The notes below the pieces were generated by a model, which did no database searches, had not been told where the DNA came from, and worked only from the letters and a program-made list of their open reading frames with translations. Shown here one piece after another: positions 1 through 7,910 of a stretch of 64,000 nucleotides of DNA. Within the stretch, counting starts at the first letter, position 1, and each line of letters starts with the position of its first letter. Position numbers and translations under genes: made by a program. The DNA comes from Posidonia oceanica (taxonomy: Eukaryota > Streptophyta > Magnoliopsida > Alismatales > Posidoniaceae), in assembly GCA_037176725.1 (NCBI GenBank), contig JAZBRS010000044.1, forward strand, positions 1 through 64,000. Reading direction: 5' to 3'.

Positions 1-38
1 CTATGGTGCAGGTTTTGTTGCTTCTCTCCCGGTTCAGC

Positions 39-1215
39 ATGTCTCACCATGGTCGCCGAAAGGATAAGGCCCCTGCTGAGGAACCTAGCTCTCGAGAGGA
101 GAGTGGTTGGCAGGGTGTGCGGACGGAGTTGCGAGGTTGGATGCGCAGGATCTCTCAGGCTTTTGGCAAGAGTGGCCCTAGTAGAGCGTCTGAGGGAGAT
201 CCATGGTTGCGCCAGTTGAGCAAGCTCTACCCGTCGACGTTTAGGGGTACTGGTACTCCTGAGGAAAGCGAGGTATGGCTGTGAAGGATTGAGAAGTTGT
301 TGGATAGTTTGGCGTGCCCAGAGGAGCACTGGGTGCGGTTGGCTGCCTTTCAGCTCGACGGCGATGCCGATGAGTGGTGGAGAGCCACCAGGCGGCTGAA
401 GTTTCCGGATTCTATTACGGTCGAGATCAAGTGGAAGGACTTCGAAGCTACTTTCCATGAGAAGTACTTCCCGAGCCATGTGAGGAGCCGATTCGATCGA
501 GAATTCCAGAGTCCACAACAGGGCAGGATGTCTGTGGCTGAGTATGAAGCCTCTTTTGCCCAGTTGGAGAGGTTTGCCCAGGCCTTTGATTCTGAGAAAA
601 GGCTGGTGGAGAGATTTCTGGAAGGCCTTCAACCCAGCTTGAGGGTGAAGGTGATGAGCTGCCGCTGTGTGACGGTAGCTGAGGTTGTCCAGATGGCTTC
701 TCGCTTTGAAGAGGAGTATAACCAGTATGTGAGTGGTCACTCCAAGGGGAAGGCCAAGTTGCCCTTCACTTCCCGATTTTCTGTCTCTAGTCCACCGAGT
801 TCCAGTGGCATGAGTAGCCCAAGGAAGAGAAAGAAGGATAGATCTGGCGGTGGTTCTGGTGCCCGGCGTAGTTTTGCTCGAGGTGGTGGTGGTGTTGGCC
901 CTGCCTCCAACACCTGGCACAGCTTTGCAAGAGTTGGTAGCACCAGTCCGAGTCAGGTTGCTTCGAGTGGACAGGGTAGCGCCTAGTGTTTCCAGTGTGG
1001 CCAGGCGGGTCACTTTGCAGCACACTGCCCTCGAGCACAGTAGGTGACGAATCGAAGCGGAGTAGTGTGCTACAACTGCGGGGGATCTGGACATGTGCAG
1101 AGAATGTGCCCGGATCCTCCCAAGCGAGCGGGAAATGTGCCACAGCAGCCGGCCCGGGGGTGTGTGTTCACTATTTCAGCTCCCGACTGTGGGCCCTCTG
1201 GTAATGTGGTAGAAG
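39..1215 (+). pseudogene. gag: gag (capsid/nucleocapsid) of the Tekay-like element, broken
   Basis: The frame runs from ATG at 39 (an in-frame ATG also exists at 3) to the candidate splice donor at 1216. The central part carries the retrotransposon gag signature, with residues such as EEHWVRLAAFQLDGDADEWW, followed by a basic Ser/Gly/Arg-rich stretch and two CX2CX4HX4C zinc knuckles (about 987-1028 and 1071-1109). Two knuckles rather than one is worth noting. Stops interrupt the frame at 282-284 (TGA, apparently from CGA), 984-986 (TAG) and 1041-1043 (TAG, apparently from CAG). Gag would package the element's RNA into virus-like particles in the cytoplasm; this copy cannot make an intact protein. 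Confidence 0.9.
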
Positions 1216-1352
1216 GTAAGTCCCCGTAGTTTCCTTTGGGTGGTGTGACCCATTGTTGTTGTTGTTGTGTTGTTGTTGTTGTTGTTTCTTTCCCCCTGTA
1301 ATATGAACCTTGTTGTTTAATGGGGATGCTGTTGGTTGTGCTTTGGCCTTAG
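1216..1352 (+). other. candidate spliceosomal intron between gag and protease
   Basis: The gag frame reaches GAAG|GTAAGT at 1215/1216 and closes at a TAG (1227-1229). The protease frame, offset by two, picks up right after CCTTAG at 1347-1352. Joining 1215 to 1353 restores a continuous frame reading Val-Glu-Gly-Ser-Tyr-Leu into the protease. The segment has a consensus donor, a TTG-rich and pyrimidine-rich interior and an AG acceptor. Introns are known in Ogre/Tat elements between protease and RT, so an intron here would be in a different place and lineage. Alternatively this is a chance TTG-microsatellite insertion. This is inference; no transcript evidence is available. Confidence 0.45.
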
Positions 1353-1850
1353 GTTCTTATCTTGTGGCGGGCCGATTGGCCAAAGTTCTGTTTGACTCAG
1401 GGAGTACTTTCTCTTTTGTCTCCGAGTCTTTTGTGGCGGAGCTGGATGATGTACCAGCCAAGTTAGCTTTTCACTTGGAGGTGGTAACAGCGCTGGGTGA
1501 GTACAGTTTGGCGTGGAGATATCTGCCTTCTGTCGATTTGGAGCTGAATGGCTGAGAGTTCGATGCCACCCTCATACTCATGAGCATGAATGAGTATGAT
1601 GTTATCTTGGGCATGGATTGGCTGGGCCAATATTCCGCTTTGATCGACTGTGCTCGCAGGAGGATTTTCTTTGGTGTTGCTGGGGCCGGTTCCTTCTTTG
1701 TGCGAGGTGGGCGCCAGGGTGAGCCTAAGCTTGTAATTTCTACTATGAAGGCCTACAAGTCTTTGGCTCGGGGTTGCGTGGGGTACCTTGCTAGTGTGGT
1801 TACCTCCCCTTCTCCGGAGTTGGGTGTTCACAACACATCTGTTGTGTGTG
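1353..1850 (+). pseudogene. pro: aspartic protease domain of the Tekay-like pol
   Basis: The retropepsin active-site loop is visible as VLFDSGSTFSFVS near the start of the segment, and the downstream [13 protein letters not shown] motif is typical of Ty3/gypsy protease C-termini. A TGA at 1553-1555, apparently from CGA (Arg), breaks the frame between them. The protease would process the gag-pol polyprotein inside particles. The frame is continuous with gag only if the candidate intron 1216-1352 is removed. Confidence 0.85.
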
Positions 1851-2592
1851 AATATCCCGACATTTTCCCGGATGATTTGCCTGGCATGCCACCTCATAGG
1901 GAAGTGGAGTTCTTTATTGAGCTGATTCCGGGCAGTGGTGCTGTCGCGAAGAATCCTTATCGGATGGCGCCAGCTGAGTTGCGGGAGCTCAAGGCCCAGT
2001 TGCAGGAGTTGTTGGACAAGGGATTTATCAAGCCAAGTGTGTCTCCGTGGGGAGCGCCTGTCTTGTTCGTCCGTAAGAAGGATGGTTCACTCCGGTTGTG
2101 TATAGACTATCGGATGTTGAATCAGCTTACGGTGAAGAACAAGTATCCCTTGCCCTGTGTGGAAGACCTGTTTGATCAGTTGCAGTCTGCCTCTGTCTTC
2201 TCGAAGATTGATCTGAGATCGGGATATCACCAGTTGTGGATCCATGATTCAGACATTCAGAAGACTGCCTTCCGGACGCGGTACGGTCACTTTGAGTTCG
2301 TGGTTATGCCTTTTGGGTTGACCAACACCCCTATCGCATTCATGGAATTGATGAACCGGATCTTCAGGCTGTTTTTGGACCTGTTTGTGGTGGTCTTTGT
2401 AGACGATATCTTGGTCTACTCCTCGGATGAGGCAGCTCATGCCCAACATCTGAGGGCGATGTTGGGTGTTCTGAGGCAGCACCAACTGTACGCCAAGTTC
2501 TCTAAGTGTGAGTTCTAGTTGAGGGAGGTCATGTTCCTTGGCCACCTTATCTCTGGAGGCGGCATCAGAGTTGATCCTGCCAAGGTTGTGTT
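1851..2592 (+). pseudogene. pol: reverse transcriptase domain of the Tekay-like pol
   Basis: RT fingers and palm are clear: [55 protein letters not shown] and the catalytic FVDDILVYS box (about 2390-2415). The frame is stopped at 2516-2518 (TAG where TGG is expected). A net insertion of about 5 bases near 2587-2592 shifts the frame into the RNase H segment. The enzyme would copy element RNA into cDNA; this copy is inactive as it stands. Confidence 0.93.
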
Positions 2593-3549
2593 GTGGCGGT
2601 CAGTAATTGGCGAAGACCCAGGATTGTGTCTGAGATTAGAAGTTTCCTGGGGTTGGCAGGTTACTACAGGAGGTTTATCAGGGATTTCTCTTCCACTGCT
2701 TCATCCCTGACAACTCTCACCAAGCAAGGGGTTCCATTCATTTGGGACCAAGGTTGTGAGGCGAGTTTCAATGAGTTGAAAGCTCGTCTGACTTCTGCTC
2801 CTATTCTGACCTTGCCTTCTGGAAGTGGTGGCTTCATTGTGTATAATGATGCTAGTGGTGTTGGGTTGGGTAGTGTACTGATGCAGCATGGCAGTGTTGT
2901 GGCTTATGCCTCCCGTCAGTTGAAAGACTACGAGAAGAACTACCCTACCCATGATCTTGAGATGGCTGCCGTGGTGTTCGTGCTGAAGCTTTGGCGACAC
3001 TATCTGTATGGGGAGCAGTTTGAGGTCTACACGGATCACAAGAGTATGAAGTATATATTTACTCAGAAGGACCTCAACATGCAGCAGCGAAAGTGGGTGG
3101 AGTATCTCAAGGACTATGATTTCAGTTTGTCCTACCACCCTGGGAAGGCCAATGTGGTCGCCGATGCTCTGAGTCGGCGTACGCACGTTATGGCTAGCCT
3201 GATGGTCAAGGAGTGGACCATGTTGGAGGATCTGGCTGACTCTGGACTCAAGAAACTACATCGGGGAGCGGGCGGTGCCTATATGGCGAGCTTGTCTGTT
3301 CGTCCCAAGCTAGTGGGGTTCATTGTTGCTTGTCAGCAGACAAACCCTTTCTTTCAAGCGACTGTTGAGAAGTTGCGCGTTGGGGAAGCGCTGGACTTTT
3401 CTCTTGGTGTACGTGGGGAGCTGAGGTTTGATCAGCGCTTGTTTGTGCCCCAGTATGAGGAGGCCAGGCAGAGGTTACTGGATGAAGCTCATAGATCCAA
3501 GTATACCGTCCACCCAGGATCCACGAAGATGTATCGGGATCTAAAGTAG
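2593..3549 (+). pseudogene. pol: RNase H domain and start of integrase, Tekay-like pol
   Basis: The segment opens with the RT connection motif [17 protein letters not shown]. It continues through an RNase H fold with acidic residues in NDASG, DLEMAAV, YTDHKS and the closing ADALSRR. The N-terminal part of integrase follows, including the HHCC-region His near 3490-3520, up to a TAG at 3547-3549 (CAG expected). A further two-base deletion near 3573-3578 displaces the remaining integrase into another frame. Confidence 0.92.
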
Positions 3550-4189
3550 AATTTTTGGTGGCCTGGCATGGAGAGAAGTTGCTGACTATGTGGCAAGGTG
3601 TGTGACCTGCCAGCTAGTCAAGGCAAAGCACCAGAGACCTGGAGGAATTCTTCAGCCTTTGAGTATACCGGAATGGAAATGGGAGCACATCTCTATGAAT
3701 TTTGTGACTAGGTTGCCGTGTTCTCCAAGGAAGAACGACACCGTGTGGGTGATTATTGATCGGCTAACCAAGTCAGCTCATTTTCTTGCTATCCGAGTGA
3801 ATCTTCCTTTACAGCGGTTGGCAGAACTGTACGTATCGGAGATCGTTCGGCTGCATGGTGTTCCTGTATCCATTGTGTCTGATAGGGACACGCGGTTCAC
3901 CTCAAGGTTCTGGAGGACTCTGCAGGAGGCTTTTGGCACGGTACTTAATTTCAGTACAGCTTTCCACCCTCAGTCGGATGGTCAGACAGAGAGGACTATC
4001 CAGACTCTGGAAGATATGTTGAGAGCTTGTGCCCTGGATTTGCAAGGAAGTTGGGAGGTCCACCTGCCGTTGGTTGTGTTTGCTTACAATAATAGCTACC
4101 ACTCTAGCATCGAGATGGCACCATACGAGGCTCTGTATGGTAGGCCCTGCAGATCCCCGGTTTGCTGGAGCGAGGTAGGTGAGCGGTAG
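3550..4189 (+). pseudogene. pol: integrase catalytic core, first catalytic Asp replaced by Asn
   Basis: The Ty3/gypsy integrase core is recognisable by the zinc-finger end CVTCQLVKAKHQRPGG, SDRDTRFTS (second catalytic Asp) and HPQSDGQTERT (catalytic Glu). The first catalytic Asp, normally in the motif MDFV, reads MNFV here (codon AAT at 3698-3700), a single G-to-A change. The usual GKY-type or downstream WSEVGE region is followed by a TAG at 4187-4189 where CAG (Gln) would be expected. The protein would insert cDNA into chromosomes; this copy could not. Confidence 0.92.
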
Positions 4190-4741
4190 CTTCTTGGTCC
4201 GGAGTTTGTGCAGCAGTATGCATACAAGGTGGGCTTGATCCGCAGAAGGCTTCTGACTGCACAGAGTCGGCAGAAGAGTTATGCTGATCGGAGGCGGAGA
4301 CCGTTGGAGTTTCTGATGGGAGACTTTGTGTTCTTGAAGGTTTCACCGACCAAGGGCGTGAAGAGGTTTGGCAAGCATGGGAAGCTGAGTCCCTGCTATA
4401 TTGGCCCGTACCAGATCACGCAGAGGGTTGGTGAAGTTGCCTATAGATTGGCCCTACCACCAAAGCTGTCGGCAGTGCACAGCGTGTTCCACGTCTCCAT
4501 GCTGAGGAAGTGTCTAGCTGATGTTTCACAGGTGATGCCTGTTCAGTCGGAGGTGCTCTAGGAAGATTTCTCCTTTGTTGAGGAGGCTGTCCAGATTATT
4601 AATTGCAGAGAACAAGTGCTGCGGAATAAGGTGACTCCGCTGGTTCTTGTGAGGTGGCAGCATCATGGAGCAGTAGAGGCCACTTAGGAGCACGAGGATG
4701 GCATCCTTGCTCAATACCCGCATCTTTTCGCCTGCCATTGA
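4190..4741 (+). pseudogene. pol: integrase C-terminus and chromodomain-like tail
   Basis: After the TAG at 4187-4189 the same frame continues through the integrase C-terminal module (GDFVFLKVSPTKGV, LSPCYIGPYQI, VHSVFHVSMLRK). It then runs into a chromodomain-like tail with VLVRWQHHG and a final EHEDGILAQYPHLF before TGA at 4739-4741. The tail has stops at 4559-4561 (TAG, expected CAG) and 4685-4687 (TAG, expected TGG, an aromatic-cage position). Chromodomains steer chromoviruses toward marked chromatin (family knowledge). Confidence 0.87.
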
Positions 4742-4776
4742 TTTCAGGGGCGAAACCCTTTATAAGGTGTTTATGA
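4742..4776 (+). promoter_or_regulatory. degenerate polypurine-tract region before the 3' LTR
   Basis: The stretch between the end of pol and the LTR contains CAGGGGCGAAACCC and AAGGTG. This matches the placement and general look of the purine-rich plus-strand primer region in Tekay elements, but it is interrupted by pyrimidines just before TGTAAC. It is assigned by position only. Confidence 0.4.
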
Positions 4777-4975
4777 TGTAACACCCGGGAATTCATTTCC
4801 TTGTATATTATGCTTGTTTAATGAATTCCTTGGCTTTGGTCAGTGTTAGTGGCCTTGCGGGCCCCACTTTGAGTTGTTGTGGGCCCCATCTGTGGTTTGT
4901 GTGGGTCTCCACCTGTATTGTTGTGGTGGACTCCCACTTGTAGTGGTTGGTGGGACAGGTTGTGGCCTGGTCCCT

Positions 4976-5335
4976 ATGTTTCTCTCCCTCTTTCTCTCCC
5001 TTCTTCTCTCTCACTTTCTTCCTTTCTCTCTCTCTCTCTCCCTTTCCCCCTCTCTCTCTCTTTCCTCCCCACCCTCTCCCTCTCACGTGCTCTCTCTCTC
5101 TCTTTTCCCCCTCCCCTCCCGCACGTGCGTCCTCCTCCTCCCCACGCGTGGCTCTCCATCTCCCACCCAACTCGTGCGCCCTCCCTCCTCCTTCTCGTGC
5201 CCTAGCCCTAGCCGGCGGGCAGTCCTTCCTCCCCCTCTCCTCTCCTCCCCAGCCGATCCTTCCTCCTTCTTCCTCTCCCTCCCCTCCTTCTTCCTCTTCC
5301 GTCCCCTTCTTCCACCTCTCCTTTTCCCCCGATGG
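4976..5335 (+). repeat. pyrimidine (CT) rich low-complexity block in the LTR
   Basis: The stretch is almost entirely C and T on the plus strand. It is the sense version of the GGAGG-rich tracts at about 9390-9850, 35805-36190 and 54590-55070 in the inverted LTRs. It produces long but meaningless Ser/Pro/Leu-rich or Arg/Glu-rich ORFs on the two strands. Confidence 0.85.
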
Positions 5336-6805
5336 TGGTGGTGGTGGCTGTTGACGGCCGTGGTGGTGGCCGGTGCGTGGTGGTGCGGCGAGCGAGCTCT
5401 GGATGTCGTCTCGGTGGAGTGGTGTGCTCGGGTTGCGTGTGGACCGCTGGTGGACAGAGGTGTCCTTTTGTCCCAAGGTACACGGTTCGCCTAGGAGCCT
5501 TTAATATTGTAGATTTTGCCTTGCATGCTTCCCTTGCCATGATGTGTATGTTATATTTAAGTTTGGCAATTTTTAGGGATTTATATGCATTTAGGCGAAT
5601 TTAATTGGCTTCAATAGGTTTTGAGTTGATATGTGGTTTTCCGCCATTTGATGAGGGTAAATGCTATGAAATGGCTTGATTATGGTTTTATTGTGTGCCT
5701 TGCCATGTTTATATGCTATGGTAGAGGTTGGGTAATTTTTAGAGATTTATTGTGGTTTTTGGCCGATTTATGGCCCGAATGACTTAAATGTTAGTTTTGT
5801 GGTTTCCCGGTGAATTCCGGTGTTTTGGGCCTCGGATTGAGGCAATGGATATATATTTGTGTTGCTCGAGCAGAGGCGCTCGTTTGCATGTGTTGCGCGT
5901 CCAGTTTGGTGCGGATTTGTTATGGTTTTGTGGTTTTTATGGAAAATGGCTTAAATATTGGATTTCCGGTGTTTTCTCGTGTTGCGTGCCCTAGAATGCC
6001 ATACCATGGGTATGGTTGCATTCCTTGTTTTATTCCGGAGATTCTGGTATATGGCACGCTAGTTTTCGAGTTGGTTTCGGGCATTTGAGGTTTTAAGTCG
6101 GATTTTAAAGTTTGGTGCCTTGTCCTGGTTCGGCACGAATTTTTTGGTCGGTTTGTCGATTTCTGGGGAAATCGGTACACCGGTATGATATCGGTGTGCC
6201 GTTTTGTTGTTAGATTAAGGCCGGGACCTGAATTCGGTCGATCGATATTTATCAGTCTGCCGTTTTCAGGGTTCGATTGGTCGGCCGGTGGATTTGGTTC
6301 CACCGAATCGGGGATTTTTGGTACGACTTATGTAATATCGGTCTATCGATCACTGTGCTGACCGGTCGATTGGTGGAATTGGTTCCACCGAAACAAGGAT
6401 TTTCGGTATACCGGTGGGAGTACCGATCTGCCGTTTTTGGTCTGGGATGCTTTCCCGAGCTTGTTTTCTAATGGGGTTTCCTCGGTTGGCTTTTGGGGTT
6501 ATTGTGCATTAGCCCATGATATTTGATAAAGGTTTTCAAAGAGATTTCTGAGGAAAATGTGAATAGTTTGCAAATGGTTTTGCCGAGGTTTTCCATGGCC
6601 GAAAACTTGGGAGTTGTGTTGGCTGGACCCGGGGATGTGACGGCATTCCTGGTGTGTCGCACACTTCGCCTGGGTTGAGGTTTGGGGGTCGGGGTGCCGG
6701 CCATACCTAGCGGTATCGTGGCAGCGGACTCGGGAGGTATGATACTCCTGCGTAGCTGGCCGTGATACCCTAGTTGTTACGGGCACTTGCCTTGTTTTGG
6801 GTGCC

Positions 6806-6893
6806 GGCTGAGCCTAGGGGTTGGAGCCTCTAGTGGTTCGGGGCACTGGTACTGGTTGAGCCTAGGGGTTGGAGCCTCTAGTGGTTCGGAGCA
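6806..6893 (+). repeat. short tandem duplication inside the 3' LTR
   Basis: The block GAGCCTAGGGGTTGGAGCC followed by TCTAGTGGTTCGG occurs twice, about 52 bp apart. The solo LTRs carry one equivalent each (for example near 8415-8440 on the other strand), so the duplication is private to this copy. Confidence 0.7.
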
Positions 6894-7910
6894 CCAAGTG
6901 AGGTCGCCGTATATTAGGCATGCCCTGTGGTTTGTCCTGAGTGAGGACAGCTTGCCTAGTTGGGGTGAGTAGCTTCCTTGGTGAGGGATTGCTTTTAAGG
7001 CGTCTCTAGTGGCGAGATGCCGGGACGGACACGCTCCTCCATAGGGCGGGTGTCCATGGCAATGCAGTGAGCTGCAGGGGTGAGTCCCTGGCTACTGCTT
7101 GATGCCAGATCGATTGCTTGGCGCCAGGCAATACGATCAGTTGTGGTTTTGTACCCATGGGGCTGTGTTTTGTTGTTGCTGGCCGTATTAGGCCTTGTGC
7201 TTCGCCGGAGTGTCGGGCTTTGTGAGTTTTGTTGTGGTTTGGGCCATATTGGGCCAGTTGCTCTTCGCCTGTATATGGCGTGAGTTGTGGTTTGTGTTTT
7301 GGGGCCGCTTTAGGCCAGTTGTTTTCCCGCCTAGTTGTGGCGCGTGGTTTTGGTTTGAGCTTTGGGCCGTTGGGCCATTATATTGTTTTGAGAATTTCGC
7401 TTTGCAAGGTATTTCCTCCTTGTCTTGGCCAGTGGGCCGAGTGTTTTCCCAGCTAGAGAGGTTGGAGGGTTTTGTATGGTTTTGAGGTTTTGGGCCGGTG
7501 GGCCGTGGCTTTGTGTTTATATTTCTGGAAACGCCTGTCTTCGCTGGTTTTAGCTTGTGGGCTTTGGGAAGGGTGTTTTATTAATTGTATTGCTTGTTGT
7601 GGACCCAGATTTTGGGGTTTTGCCGGTTGTACGGTATTTGAGGTTTTAAGCCGGTTTCTCGCGTGGTTTTTGCGAGGTGTGTGCTGGGTGACGATTTCTA
7701 GGTCACTCACGTGTGCTTGTTTGGTTTTCAGGTGCAGATGATTAGCTGGTTTGGAGTTAGTGCATATAGAGGGAGTCACATAGCTGTCTACTGCAAGTTC
7801 CTAGCATTGATATTGTTTTAGCCCAGTGGTTTGTTGTAAAATATTGTATTTAATTAAATTTTAAATTTGTTGGGCTGTAGGTTTTGTTGGTTGCGACTTG
7901 GGTCGTTACA

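Larger units (their letters stand above)
1..7910 (+). mobile_element. Ty3/gypsy Tekay-like chromovirus, 5' end outside window
   Basis: This is a long terminal repeat retrotransposon read left to right as gag, protease, reverse transcriptase, RNase H, integrase and a C-terminal chromodomain-like segment, followed by a 3' LTR starting TGTAACACCC and ending GGGTCGTTACA. The pol order RT-RH-IN identifies Ty3/gypsy; the chromodomain-like tail and the very long LTR point to the Tekay (Del) lineage (family knowledge). The 5' LTR and primer-binding site lie before base 1. The copy is dead: about nine in-frame stops, two frameshifts and a lost integrase catalytic residue. It directly abuts a truncated LTR of its own family in the opposite orientation at 7911, so it probably inserted into that older LTR. 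Confidence 0.93.
4777..7910 (+). repeat. 3' LTR of the Tekay-like element (3134 bp)
   Basis: The LTR begins TGTAACACCCGGG and ends GGGTCGTTACA, so it has TG...CA termini. The same two ends in reverse complement delimit the solo LTRs at 34078-36750 and 52871-55624, which fixes the boundaries by comparison. Its first 250 bp hold degenerate relatives of the GTGGGNCCCAC array. A CT-rich block follows at about 4976-5335, and a CGGT-rich insertion at about 6120-6440 is absent from the solo LTRs. A ~50-bp block is duplicated at 6806-6893. Several small ORFs inside it have no homology I recognise. Confidence 0.9.

Noticed and set aside
1..4741. Endogenous pararetrovirus instead of a retrotransposon
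   Set aside because: Integrase, chromodomain and a TG...CA LTR are present, and there is no movement protein; the order fits Ty3/gypsy chromoviruses.
4808..5494. Long ORFs of 130-220 codons on both strands in the CT-rich LTR block (and 9436-9886, 35820-36525, 54355-55186)
   Set aside because: They are Ser/Pro/Leu or Arg/Glu/Gly low-complexity translations of a purine/pyrimidine tract inside LTRs; frames are not conserved between copies.
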